In this document: positions 1-8,852 of the stretch, piece after piece
Layout of the letters: the number at the start of each line of letters is the position of its first letter
How positions within the stretch are numbered: position 1 is the first letter of the stretch
DNA from: a virus
Virus record (IMG/VR): IMGVR_UViG_3300025102_000167
Span: 1 to 30,866 of that record
Reading direction: 5' to 3' (one strand)
Length of the DNA: 30,866 nucleotides
Position numbers and translations under genes: made by a program
The notes under the pieces: model-generated
What the model was told of the DNA's origin: nothing
Seen by the model: only the letters and a program-made list of their open reading frames with translations
Database searches by the model: none

Positions 1-1
1 G

Positions 2-979
2 GAGAACGAAGTTGAAGGATTAAAAGGAGATCAAGACGCATTAAATGAATTTTATAGACAATTTCCAAGAACTGAAGAACACGCTTTCCGTGATGAAACT
101 AAAAATAGCATATTTAATCTTGCTAAGCTCTACGAGCAAATTGACTACAATGAAGAGGTTGGAAACATGGGTAAAGTTACCGTTGGTAGTTTTTCGTGGA
201 AGAACGGAATAAAAGATACCGAGGTACAATTTACACCTAATCCTAACGGACGATTTAAAATTAGCTGGGTTCCACCTAAAAAATTACAAAATAATACAAT
301 AATAAAAAATGGTTTCAAATATCCCGGTAATGAGCATGTTGGAGCTTTTGGTTGTGATAGTTATGATATATCCGGCACAACAGATGGTAAAGGATCTAAT
401 GGTGCTTTGCACGGGCTTACAAAATTTAGTATGGAAAATGCGCCAGCTAATATGTTTTTTTTAGAATATATAGCTAGGCCACAAACAGCAGAAATGTTTT
501 TTGAAGATGTATTGATGGCATTAGTATTTTATGGTATGCCTATACTAGCAGAAAATAATAAACCAAGATTATTATATTATATAAAAAGAAGAGGTTATAG
601 AAGGTATTCAATGAATAGACCTGATAGGGCCAAAAACAAATTATCAGTAACAGAAAAAGAAATAGGTGGAATACCTAATTCAAGTGAAGATATAAGACAA
701 GCGCACGCGGCTGCAATAGAAACATATATAAATGATTATGTTGGAGTTAAAAGCGATGGAAGTTACGGTGATCTATATTTTAATGGCACATTAAATGATT
801 GGGCTAAGTTTGATATAAACAAAAGAACAAGATTTGATGCAGCTATTAGCTCAGGGCTTGCTATAATGGCATGCAATAAAAATAAATATTCACCTAATGC
901 ACAGAAACTAAAAACTAATTTTAATATAAGTTTTTCTAAATACGAAAATAAAGGAACTTTATCCAAAATAATAAATTAA
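2..979 (+). CDS. terL: Terminase large subunit, C-terminal part (partial at left edge)
   Basis: The terminase large subunit packages DNA into the prohead, with an N-terminal ATPase and a C-terminal RNase H-like nuclease. Only the C-terminal part is visible. An ATG occurs at 167, but the frame is open back to base 2 (reading ...NEFYRQFPRTEEHAFRDE...), so the gene starts outside the window. The nuclease-type segments seen are GAFGCDSYDISGT (first acidic cluster), EMFFEDVLMALVFYGMPILAENN (middle, cut here as family-typical) and RFDAAISSGLAIMA (last acid). It lies directly upstream of the portal gene, the usual phage order. The ATPase motifs are not in the window, so the call rests on the C-terminal motifs and on position. 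The first in-frame ATG should not be taken as the true start. Confidence 0.8.
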   Translation, partial: ENEVEGLKGDQDALNEFYRQFPRTEEHAFRDETKNSIFNLAKLYEQIDYNEEVGNMGKVTVGSFSWKNGIKDTEVQFTPNPNGRFKISWVPPKKLQNNTIIKNGFKYPGNEHVGAFGCDSYDISGTTDGKGSNGALHGLTKFSMENAPANMFFLEYIARPQTAEMFFEDVLMALVFYGMPILAENNKPRLLYYIKRRGYRRYSMNRPDRAKNKLSVTEKEIGGIPNSSEDIRQAHAAAIETYINDYVGVKSDGSYGDLYFNGTLNDWAKFDINKRTRFDAAISSGLAIMACNKNKYSPNAQKLKTNFNISFSKYENKGTLSKIIN

Positions 980-981
980 TT

Positions 982-3408
982 ATGGCTGAATCAGTTATGA
1001 AAAATTACTTCCCGAGCCAAGCGGTCAGTGATAGCGAAAAGCTAGATCCAAAGTATGGTTTAGAAGTTGCCAAAGCTATAGAAAGTGAATGGTTTAAAAA
1101 ATCTAATGGAGTAAATAGATTTTTTCAACACCAGAATAATTTTCATAAACTAAGGTTATATGCAAGAGGGGAGCAATCAATACAAAAATATAAAGATGAA
1201 TTATCAATAAATGGTGATTTATCATATCTTAATTTAGACTGGAAGCCAGTACCCATTATACCAAAGTTTGTTGATATAGTTGTAAATGGTATTGCAGAAA
1301 GAACTTATGATATAAAAGCGCATTCGCAAGATCCATATGGTGTTAGTAAAAGAACACAATATATGGAAGATATATTAGCGGATATGCGTACTAAAGAATT
1401 TACACAAGAAATAAAAGATGAATTAGGTTTTGATTTTGGAAGCATGCCAGCTGAGAAGTTACCTGATAATGAAGAAGAATTACAACTGCACATGCAGCTT
1501 AACTATAAGCAACAAATTGAATTAGCAGAAGAACAAGCTTTAGCCTCCATATTTGAAATGAACAAATATGAAAATATAAAGAAAAGATTATATTATGACA
1601 TGACTGTATTAGGTATAGGTTGTGTTAAAAATACATATACTGAAGCAGAAGGGGTTAAGATTGAATATGTTGATCCTGCTAATATTGTTTATTCATATAC
1701 TGAGTCACCCTATTTTGAAGATATATATTATGTTGGAGAAATAAAGCACGTTACTATAAATGAATTGAAAATGCAGTTTCCTAATTTAACGGAATCTGAT
1801 TTAAAACAAATATCTAATTATAGCGGTGGATCATACAGTAAATATAATAAATATAATGCACAAGTAAACAGTACAGATAATAATACAGTAGAGATAATGT
1901 ATTTTAATTATAAAACTTATATGAACGAAGTTTATAAAGTAAAAGAAACTGCTACTGGTGCTGAAAAAATTATTAAAAAGTCTGATGCGTTTATGGCTAC
2001 ACCTATGGAAGGTGAGTTAAGATTTGAACGTATTGCAAAAAATATTGAAGTACTTTATGAAGGTGTGTTTGTTCCAGGATCTAATATGCTTTTAGATTGG
2101 AAGCTTTGTGATAACATGTTAAGAGAAAAAGCCGATATAAATAAAGTAAAACTTAATTATTCTATCGTTGCACCTAGAATGTATAACGGTAGAGTTGAAT
2201 CATTAGTAAGCAGAATTACTGGTTTTGCAGATATGATACAGCTAACGCATTTAAAAATACAACAGATATTATCAAGAATGGTTCCTGATGGTGTTTATGT
2301 AGATGCTGATGGTTTAGCTGAAATTGATTTAGGCAACGGAACAAACTATAATCCGCAAGAAGCGTTGAATATGTTTTTCCAAACTGGTAGTATCATAGGA
2401 AGATCATTTACATCAGACGGTGATATGAATCCAGGTAAAGTACCTATTCAAGAAATAAATAATCAAGCAGGTACAGGAAAGTTAAGTGCTTTAATAAGTA
2501 CATATAACTATTACATGCAAATGATTAGGGATGCTACTGGCTTAAACGAAGCAAGAGATGGTAGTACTCCAGATAAAAACGCTTTAGTAGGTGTTCAAAA
2601 ACTTGCAGCTGCAAATAGTAATACAGCTACAAGACACATATTACAAGCAGGATTATTCTTAACTACAGAGTTAGCTGAAAAAATATCATTAAGAATTTCA
2701 GATGTATTAGAATATTCACCAACAAGAGATGCCTTTATACAAGCTATAGGTGCACATAATGTTGGAACACTAGATGAATTAACTGAGTTATATTTACATG
2801 ACTTCGGTATATTCATACAGTTATCACCAGATGAAGAAGAAAAACAAATGCTTGAAAATAATATACAAGTAGCAATTGCACAAAATAATATTGATTTGGA
2901 TGATGCGATTGATATACGCGATATTAAAAATGTTAAGCTAGCTAATCAGCTTTTAAAATTAAGAAGAAAAAAGAAAAGCGAAAGAGATCAGCAAATTGCT
3001 CAACAAAATATTCAAGCACAAGCGCAGGCTAATGCTCAAGCGCAACAAGTTGCCGCACAAGCTGAAGTTCAAAAGCAGCAAGCGTTAACACAAAGTAAAA
3101 TCCAATTAGAATCCGCTAAAAGTCAATTAGAGCTTAATAAGTTTCAAGCAGAAGCTAATATGAAAAAAGAACTAATGGCTTTAGAGTTTAGTTTTAATAT
3201 GGAATTAGCTAAAGCTAAGACCAATGTTGAAAAGAACGCTATGAACCAAAAAGAAGACCGTAAAGACGAAAGAACAAAAATACAAGCTAGTCAGCAAAGC
3301 GAACTAATTGAGCAAAGAAAAAATAACACTGCACCAAAAAGATTTGAATCTTCTGGTAACGATATATTAAGCGGTGAATTTGGCTTAGGTGCATTCGATC
3401 CTAAGTAA
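982..3408 (+). CDS. Portal protein
   Basis: The portal is the dodecameric ring at the capsid vertex through which DNA enters and leaves. The 808-residue product has the size and position expected of a portal in large podoviruses of the crAss-like type. It starts two bases after the terminase stop, behind an A/T-only leader (TTAATTATG). The body is mixed alpha/beta. From about residue 660 to 790 it becomes a long Gln/Ala-rich and then charged coiled coil, matching the helical barrel or tail that projects into the capsid in some portals. The last 20 residues are Gly-rich. No catalytic motif is expected. I assign it by size, order (terminase-portal-scaffold-capsid) and general sequence resemblance; I cannot run a profile search. 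Confidence 0.78.
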   Translation: MAESVMKNYFPSQAVSDSEKLDPKYGLEVAKAIESEWFKKSNGVNRFFQHQNNFHKLRLYARGEQSIQKYKDELSINGDLSYLNLDWKPVPIIPKFVDIVVNGIAERTYDIKAHSQDPYGVSKRTQYMEDILADMRTKEFTQEIKDELGFDFGSMPAEKLPDNEEELQLHMQLNYKQQIELAEEQALASIFEMNKYENIKKRLYYDMTVLGIGCVKNTYTEAEGVKIEYVDPANIVYSYTESPYFEDIYYVGEIKHVTINELKMQFPNLTESDLKQISNYSGGSYSKYNKYNAQVNSTDNNTVEIMYFNYKTYMNEVYKVKETATGAEKIIKKSDAFMATPMEGELRFERIAKNIEVLYEGVFVPGSNMLLDWKLCDNMLREKADINKVKLNYSIVAPRMYNGRVESLVSRITGFADMIQLTHLKIQQILSRMVPDGVYVDADGLAEIDLGNGTNYNPQEALNMFFQTGSIIGRSFTSDGDMNPGKVPIQEINNQAGTGKLSALISTYNYYMQMIRDATGLNEARDGSTPDKNALVGVQKLAAANSNTATRHILQAGLFLTTELAEKISLRISDVLEYSPTRDAFIQAIGAHNVGTLDELTELYLHDFGIFIQLSPDEEEKQMLENNIQVAIAQNNIDLDDAIDIRDIKNVKLANQLLKLRRKKKSERDQQIAQQNIQAQAQANAQAQQVAAQAEVQKQQALTQSKIQLESAKSQLELNKFQAEANMKKELMALEFSFNMELAKAKTNVEKNAMNQKEDRKDERTKIQASQQSELIEQRKNNTAPKRFESSGNDILSGEFGLGAFDPK

Positions 3409-3441
3409 TATATAAATTGTATAATCATATAATATTTTATT

Positions 3442-4695
3442 ATGGCTGAAGAAATTAAAGCAAAAGTAATAGACGTTGAAGAACCGTCTATCCAAGAAAA
3501 AGAAGAAATAGTACAGAAAAACGCTAATAAAGGGTTCGACGAAGAATCAGGCGTGTACAAAGTGGATTTAAGTAAACCACCCGTAACAGAACAAGAAACT
3601 AAAAAAGAAGAAAATGCCGTTCAAGAGCAAAGCACAAATGACAGCAATGATACTGTCGGAAAATCCGAAGACACGAGCAGTGGCGAGGAAGTGGTTGAAG
3701 AAATACGGGACACCAAAGAAGAAGAAATAGAAGATCCTGTAATTGAAGAAATTAAAGATGAAACAGATACAACTGACGAGGCAGGAGTGGATGGAAGCAA
3801 TGAAGCTGCCACTACCGCACCGCAACAAGAAGAAGTATTACAGGAAGAAGAAGCACAAGAAGCTATAGAGTATCCAGAAAATATTCAAGACTTAGTTAAG
3901 TTTATGAATGATACTGGTGGAACTTTAGAAGACTATGTGGCTTTAAATAAGGACTACGAGAAGTTTGAACAAATGGATTTATTGCATGAGTATTATACTC
4001 AAACAAAACCTCATTTGTCAGCAGATGAAATTGCATTTTTAATAGATGACAAATTTTCATTTGATGAAGATACTGACGAGCCTAAAGATATTAAAAGAAA
4101 AAAATTAGCATTTAAAGAGGAAGTTGCATTAGCAAAAAATGATCTTGAATCTAAAAAAGCTAATTATTATAAAGAAATTAAAGCTGGGTCAAGGCTAACG
4201 CCTGAAGCTCAGAAAGCTATGGACTTTTTTAATAGATATAATAAAGAAAGTGCAGAAGCTGAAAATATAAACAAATCTCAAAGAGAGGTGTTTAATCATA
4301 AAACCAATAGCCTTTTTGATAATCAATTCAAAGGTTTTGAATACAAAGTTGGAGAAAAGAGATATAGGTTTAATGTGAAGAATGTAAATGAAGTTAAAGA
4401 GACACAAAGCGATATAAATAACTTTGCTAAGAGGTTCTTAGATAATAATAATGTTATGACAGACGCCGCAGGTTATCATAAAGCTTTATTTACAGGGATG
4501 AATGCCGATGCAATTGCTCAACACTTTTATGAGCAGGGTAAAGCAGATGCTATTAAGCAATCTGTTAAGTCTGCGAAAAACATCAAGATGGATCCTAGAT
4601 CCGGGCATCAACAAATTGAAGCAGGTGGAATAAAAGCAAAAGTAATTAGCGGAGACAATTTATCAGGATTAAAATTAAAACTCAAAAATTACTAA
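3442..4695 (+). CDS. Probable scaffolding / capsid assembly protein
   Basis: A 417-residue protein lying between portal and major capsid protein, where scaffolding proteins are normally encoded. Residues 1 to about 135 are strongly acidic and low in complexity (long runs of Glu, Asp, Thr and Ser), so probably disordered. Residues 140-390 are predicted mostly helical and Lys/Glu-rich. The C-terminus is short and basic (GLKLKLKNY), a usual feature of scaffold tails that touch the capsid shell. The hexapeptide IKAKVI occurs near both ends (residues 5-10 and 397-402). No protease catalytic motif was recognised, so this does not look like a protease-scaffold fusion. It could instead be a minor structural protein; the scaffold call is from position and composition. 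Confidence 0.6.
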   Translation: MAEEIKAKVIDVEEPSIQEKEEIVQKNANKGFDEESGVYKVDLSKPPVTEQETKKEENAVQEQSTNDSNDTVGKSEDTSSGEEVVEEIRDTKEEEIEDPVIEEIKDETDTTDEAGVDGSNEAATTAPQQEEVLQEEEAQEAIEYPENIQDLVKFMNDTGGTLEDYVALNKDYEKFEQMDLLHEYYTQTKPHLSADEIAFLIDDKFSFDEDTDEPKDIKRKKLAFKEEVALAKNDLESKKANYYKEIKAGSRLTPEAQKAMDFFNRYNKESAEAENINKSQREVFNHKTNSLFDNQFKGFEYKVGEKRYRFNVKNVNEVKETQSDINNFAKRFLDNNNVMTDAAGYHKALFTGMNADAIAQHFYEQGKADAIKQSVKSAKNIKMDPRSGHQQIEAGGIKAKVISGDNLSGLKLKLKNY

Positions 4696-4712
4696 CTTAA
4701 CACTAATTAAAA

Positions 4713-6143
4713 ATGGCAAACAATAATGTTTCATTCGCTGGTCCTGCGGCCGGTGGTATAGTTACGCCTGCAGTGCAAAAAGCAGCATTGTCGACTAACT
4801 ATTTAAATTTCCATTCAGGTGGTGTAAACTGGGCACAACAGTATCTACCTGAATTATATGAGCAAGAAGTTGAAAGATACGGTAATCGTACTGTCTCTTC
4901 TTTCTTAAGAATGGTAGGTGCAGAAATGCCTATGGCTTCTGATCAAGTTATTTGGTCTGAACAAGGTAGACTTCACTTAGCATATAACGGATCTGTTAAC
5001 GTAACAAACGGTATCATTACATCAATTACTGGAATCGACTCAGGTGCAACTGAAGCTCACGCTGTGAGAAAAGGAGCAACTGTAGTAGGTGTAGTACAAG
5101 GTGTAGTGTTTAAAGCTTTTGTTACTGCTGGTATCGAAGTTGCTACCAACACGTTAACAATCAAACCTTACGCTGGTACTAACTTAGATAACCTTTCAGG
5201 TATCTCTGGTACTAACCAGTCAATTAAGTTCTTTGTTTATGGTTCTGAATTTAACAAAGGTACAGCTAGTATGACTGACGCTGTAGAGCCAAACTTCAAA
5301 TCTTTTACAAACAAACCAATGATTATAAAAGATCACTACGAAGTATTTGGTTCTGACACGGCTCAAATCGGTTGGATCGAAGTTTCAGGAGAATCTGGAC
5401 AAGGAGGTTACTTATGGTATTTAAAAGCTGAAGGCGATACAAGAGTAAGATACGAAGACTATTTAGAAATGTCTATGATTGAAGCTGAAAAAGCTGTAGG
5501 ATCAGTTAGCGCTGGTGTACCTGCAGGTTCTGAAGGTCTTTTATCTGCGATAGGATCAAGAGGTATTGTAGCATCAAATCAATTTGACGCTAGTACAACT
5601 GCTCCAGATAAATTAGCTGAGTTTGACTTATTATTAAAAGAATTAGACAAACAAGGATCTATTGAAGAAAACATGTTATTCTTGAATAGAGACGCTAACT
5701 TATATATCGACGACTTACTTGCGGGCTTAAACGCACATATTACAGGTGGTGTAGATTACGGGGTATTTGAAAACTCTGAAGATATGGCACTTAACTTAGG
5801 GTTCTCTGGATTTAGAAGAGGTTCTTATGACTTTTACAAAACTGACTGGAAATATCTAAACGATAAATCTACAAGAGGTTTAGTAGGAGGCTTAGAAGGT
5901 CTTTTAGTTCCTGCTGGAACATCCTCAGTGTATGATCAGCAATTAGGTAAAAATGTAAGAAGACCATTCTTACACGTAAGATATAGAGCTTCTGAAGCTG
6001 ATGATAGAAAAATGAAATCTTGGATTACTGGTTCAGTAGGTGGAGCATCTACAACTGGTGATGATAAGATGGAAGTACACTATCTATCAGAAAGATGTCT
6101 AGTAGTACAAGCTGCTAACAACTTTATCAGATTTGATTCTTAA
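4713..6143 (+). CDS. Major capsid protein (HK97-fold type expected)
   Basis: A 476-residue protein that forms the icosahedral shell. It follows the scaffold candidate by 17 bases and is followed by a hairpin terminator. The N-terminal part (YLNFHSGGVNWAQQYLPELY, then a segment ending in SFLRMVGAEMPM) and the C-terminal segment resemble capsid proteins of marine crAss-like and related podoviruses. Codon use differs from its neighbours: Asn is mostly AAC here but mostly AAT in the portal gene, and TTC and TAC are also commoner. That fits the most highly expressed virion gene. The length is in the normal range for HK97-fold capsid proteins. I infer the fold from family context rather than from a motif. 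Confidence 0.82.
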   Translation: MANNNVSFAGPAAGGIVTPAVQKAALSTNYLNFHSGGVNWAQQYLPELYEQEVERYGNRTVSSFLRMVGAEMPMASDQVIWSEQGRLHLAYNGSVNVTNGIITSITGIDSGATEAHAVRKGATVVGVVQGVVFKAFVTAGIEVATNTLTIKPYAGTNLDNLSGISGTNQSIKFFVYGSEFNKGTASMTDAVEPNFKSFTNKPMIIKDHYEVFGSDTAQIGWIEVSGESGQGGYLWYLKAEGDTRVRYEDYLEMSMIEAEKAVGSVSAGVPAGSEGLLSAIGSRGIVASNQFDASTTAPDKLAEFDLLLKELDKQGSIEENMLFLNRDANLYIDDLLAGLNAHITGGVDYGVFENSEDMALNLGFSGFRRGSYDFYKTDWKYLNDKSTRGLVGGLEGLLVPAGTSSVYDQQLGKNVRRPFLHVRYRASEADDRKMKSWITGSVGGASTTGDDKMEVHYLSERCLVVQAANNFIRFDS

Positions 6144-6151
6144 TATCAATT

Positions 6152-6184
6152 AAAGGCAAAGGGTGCTTCGGCACCCAGCCTTTT
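6152..6184 (+). terminator. Intrinsic terminator after the major capsid gene
   Basis: An outer stem AAAGGC/GCCTTT encloses an inner stem GGGTGC-TTCG-GCACCC with a UUCG-type tetraloop. The two are separated by an AAA/A internal loop, and T-rich sequence follows (TTTTATTAACTTTTATT). It starts 9 bases after the capsid stop codon. Read-through would continue into the next gene, which starts at 6208, so this may be a partial terminator that sets a high capsid level. Confidence 0.85.
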
Positions 6185-6207
6185 ATTAACTTTTATTATA
6201 TTATATT

Positions 6208-6996
6208 ATGGCAAAAAAACAAAAAGCAGAGGTGGCTGTTGAGGAACCAGTAATGGTTGCACCACCAAAAAAAGTGGTTAACCCACAAATACAAGATAAA
6301 TTATACGAATTAACAATAGGTGAAAATCCTATAACTTTTCTTTTAAGAACAAGAGGTTTACTTTGGTTTGATAAAAGCAAAGGATATGAAAGAGAAATTA
6401 AATATTGTGAAAATCAAAATACAATATTTAAAGACGAAATGAAAGGGCCCGAAAGATTAAGTCATATCGTATTTAGAGATGGCAATCTTTTTGTTCCAAA
6501 AGAAAAACAAATACTACAAAGATTTCTAGCGTATCATCCAGATAATGGATTAAAGTTTAAAGAAAACAATCCAGTTAAAATAGCTGAAAATGATATTGAT
6601 TATTTAAACATGGAAATCGAAGCTATGAATTTAGCATTAACAATAGATGTAGATCAAGCTGAAGCAATTTTGAGGTCAGAAATGGGAAATAAGGTATCTA
6701 GCATGACTTCTAAGGAGCTTAAAAGAGATTTACTATTATTTGCTAGAGCAAATCCACAGCTATTCTTAGAATTAGCTAAAGACGATAACATAAGTATTAG
6801 AAATGTTGGTATAAAAGCCGTTGAAAATGGTATTATTAAGCTTTCAAGCGACAACAGAACATTTATGTGGGGATCAAACGATAGGAAACTTATAACAGTT
6901 CCATTTGACGAAAATCCTTATTCAGCTTTAGCGGCATACTTTAAAACTGACGAAGGTATTGAAGTATATCAAACAGTTGAAAAAAAATTAAAGTAA
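6208..6996 (+). CDS. Conserved phage protein of unknown function, virion-associated by position
   Basis: A 262-residue protein between the major capsid protein and the connector genes. Residues 1-25 are Lys/Glu/Val/Pro-rich and probably disordered. A compact region follows with LLWFDKSKGYEREIKYCENQ (about residues 50-70) and a segment reading GPERLSHIVFRDGNLFVPKEK. This block looks familiar from marine tailed-phage head modules, but I know no assigned function. The C-terminal third is helical. It could be a head auxiliary or head-fibre protein, as genes in this slot encode in crAss-like phages, but nothing in the sequence proves that. The start is the first ATG after the capsid terminator, behind TTATATTATG. 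Confidence 0.6.
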   Translation: MAKKQKAEVAVEEPVMVAPPKKVVNPQIQDKLYELTIGENPITFLLRTRGLLWFDKSKGYEREIKYCENQNTIFKDEMKGPERLSHIVFRDGNLFVPKEKQILQRFLAYHPDNGLKFKENNPVKIAENDIDYLNMEIEAMNLALTIDVDQAEAILRSEMGNKVSSMTSKELKRDLLLFARANPQLFLELAKDDNISIRNVGIKAVENGIIKLSSDNRTFMWGSNDRKLITVPFDENPYSALAAYFKTDEGIEVYQTVEKKLK

Positions 6997-7003
6997 GCGA
7001 TTG

Positions 7004-7039
7004 TAGGTGAAGACCTGCATCTCGCGGGTCTTTAACCTA
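7004..7039 (+). other. Intergenic hairpin, possible RNA-processing or weak terminator element
   Basis: The stem AAGACCTGC / GCGGGTCTT (one G-U pair) closes a five-base loop, ATCTC, and is extended by an outer TAGGT / ACCTA pairing across a small bulge. It fills most of the 56-base gap between two head genes. No T-tract follows (AATAAAAATATAATG), so it is not a standard terminator. It may stabilise or separate transcripts of the capsid and connector parts. Confidence 0.6.
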
Positions 7040-7052
7040 TAATAAAAATATA

Positions 7053-7745
7053 ATGAGTGTAAACGTAAACACAGTATACCAAAGGGTATTAGCTATCACA
7101 AATAAAGAACAACGAGGGTATATTACGCCTCAGGAATTTAACTTTCTTGCTAATCAAGCACAATTAGATATATTTGAGCAATATTTTTATGACTTAAATC
7201 AATTTGGTAGAATACCTGGTAATCATAGTGAATATTCCGACATGCTCGCAATATTAGAAGAAAAAATAAGCTTATTTGAAAAATCAAATCAAGCTATAAA
7301 CAGCGGAACAACTTTACCCGCTGGATTATATAGATTAGGTTCTGTTATATTTAATGGAGCAGAAGCTGAATCAATAACTCAAAAAGATTACATCTATATA
7401 TCACAATCAAAATTAACAAAACCAACAAACGATTTTCCTATATACATTAGAGATGACGCGGGTATCAAAGTATACGGCGCAGATGCAAATGGCAATATAG
7501 AACAAAAAACTAGTGGCGTTACAGCTAACTATATAGCGGAACCTACACAAGTTTCATGGGCCTCAAATGCTAATACAGGTTTATATGATGCAGCTAATTC
7601 AGTAGATTTTCCATTACATGAATCTGAAGAAACAGAACTTGTAATAAAAATATTAGCTTTATCAGGAATGATATTAAAAGATAATAGTTTATATGGTATT
7701 GCAAGTGGTGAAGATACAAAAAACGTACAACAAGAAAAATCATAA
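7053..7745 (+). CDS. Head-tail connector / ring-type protein
   Basis: A 230-residue protein whose N-terminus, with KEQRGYITPQEFNFLANQAQ and then FEQYFYDLNQF, is a recurring block in marine podoviruses of this class. There it sits just upstream of the tail-tube genes, like the P22 gp4 or ring-protein layer under the portal. It is mainly helical in the first 100 residues and beta-rich later. Only three bases separate its stop from the next connector gene, which suggests translational coupling and a joint role in closing the filled capsid. The exact ring layer cannot be told from sequence alone. Confidence 0.6.
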   Translation: MSVNVNTVYQRVLAITNKEQRGYITPQEFNFLANQAQLDIFEQYFYDLNQFGRIPGNHSEYSDMLAILEEKISLFEKSNQAINSGTTLPAGLYRLGSVIFNGAEAESITQKDYIYISQSKLTKPTNDFPIYIRDDAGIKVYGADANGNIEQKTSGVTANYIAEPTQVSWASNANTGLYDAANSVDFPLHESEETELVIKILALSGMILKDNSLYGIASGEDTKNVQQEKS

Positions 7746-7748
7746 TAA

Positions 7749-8849
7749 ATGGGCCTAATAACACAAACAGACTTTCAGTATTATAATAACGCTCAAAAGT
7801 TTACAGCAACATCAAATCAAACAGAATTTTTACTTACATTTGATCCACTGCCAACTGCTGAAGCAGACTTTCTTTTATTTATAGATGGTACTGAAGCGTC
7901 AGATACTTTATATACATATTCAAGTACTGGCGTAAATGCTGGTAAAGTTATTTTTGGCGCAGGAAGAACAGCAGGTGAAATAGTTGAAGTAAAGCTAAAA
8001 AAATCTAACGCTGGTAATTATAGGTATATTAATTTAAAAGACATTGTAAATAATTTTATAATGGCATATGTTGGCCAAGATAAAGTAATACCTAAAATGA
8101 AAAGAAATGACGTATTGTATTATGCAAAACGTGGTATACAAGAATTTAGTTATGAAATATCAAGAGTTGAAAAAATACAAGAAGTTGAAATACCAGATTC
8201 ATTAGGCATAGTGATGCCAAAAGATTATGTAAACTATGTACAAATATCTAGGATAGACGAATTTGGTTTAGAGCGTCCATTATTACCATTAAGATTTACA
8301 TCAAACCCTCATCAATCAGTATTACAAGATGATCAATATAAATACTTATTTGATAGTGATGATTCAGTATTAAGCGGTAGTCCAGAAATATCAAAAAGAT
8401 TTAGAGACGCAGCATCACAAAACATAACTAATAATAACCCTGCTGCCGATGGCGATATAGATCACGAAAGAATATCTGCTTTCGGTAATAGATTTGGATT
8501 AATACCAGAACTAACACAAAAGAATGGTTCATTTGTAATTGATGAAACAAATGGGGTAATAAACTTTAGCTCTGATTTAGTTGGAGTTATAATAACTATA
8601 AAATATATTTCAGATGGGTTAGGTACCGATGATGAAATGAAAGTACACAAATTAGCGGAAGACGCTATATATAAATACATTATACACGCAGTAGCTAGTA
8701 CAAGAACAAATTATCCTGAGTATCTAGTTATGAGATTTAAAAAAGAAAGGTTTGCAGCAATGCGAAATGCCAAGCTTAGATTATCTAACTTAAAAGTAAA
8801 TGAGCTTGCACAAGTAATGAGAAACAAATCCAAACAAATTAAACACTAA
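7749..8849 (+). CDS. Tail tube / adaptor (connector) protein
   Basis: A 366-residue protein in the connector block. Residues about 10-85 look like a small beta domain (TATSNQTEFLLTFDPLPTAE ... IDGTEASDTLYTY ... EIVEVKLKK), similar in style to decoration or fibre-type insertions. The rest has a pattern common in tail tubular or adaptor proteins: DIVNNFIMAYVGQDKVI, a segment around KRNDVLYYAKRGIQEFSYE, and a C-terminal helical arm (RFAAMRNAKLRLSNLKVNEL). It ends three bases before the large tail-hub gene. Function is assigned from order (portal, capsid, ring protein, this gene, tail hub) and general resemblance to crAss-like stabilisation or ring proteins. Confidence 0.6.
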   Translation: MGLITQTDFQYYNNAQKFTATSNQTEFLLTFDPLPTAEADFLLFIDGTEASDTLYTYSSTGVNAGKVIFGAGRTAGEIVEVKLKKSNAGNYRYINLKDIVNNFIMAYVGQDKVIPKMKRNDVLYYAKRGIQEFSYEISRVEKIQEVEIPDSLGIVMPKDYVNYVQISRIDEFGLERPLLPLRFTSNPHQSVLQDDQYKYLFDSDDSVLSGSPEISKRFRDAASQNITNNNPAADGDIDHERISAFGNRFGLIPELTQKNGSFVIDETNGVINFSSDLVGVIITIKYISDGLGTDDEMKVHKLAEDAIYKYIIHAVASTRTNYPEYLVMRFKKERFAAMRNAKLRLSNLKVNELAQVMRNKSKQIKH

Positions 8850-8852
8850 GGT

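Noticed and set aside
3568-3828. Minus-strand open frames across the acidic scaffold N-terminus
   Set aside because: Two overlapping antisense frames are rich in Ser/Phe/Cys, as expected from reverse reading of Glu/Asp codons; not genes.
3442-4695. Capsid maturation protease in or beside the scaffold
   Set aside because: No Ser/His/Asp protease signature was found here or in the neighbouring genes; scaffold remains the better call.
6980-6998. Run of A residues at the end of the 262-residue gene as a frameshift site
   Set aside because: The shifted frames end within a few codons and no downstream frame continues into the next gene, so no fusion product would result.
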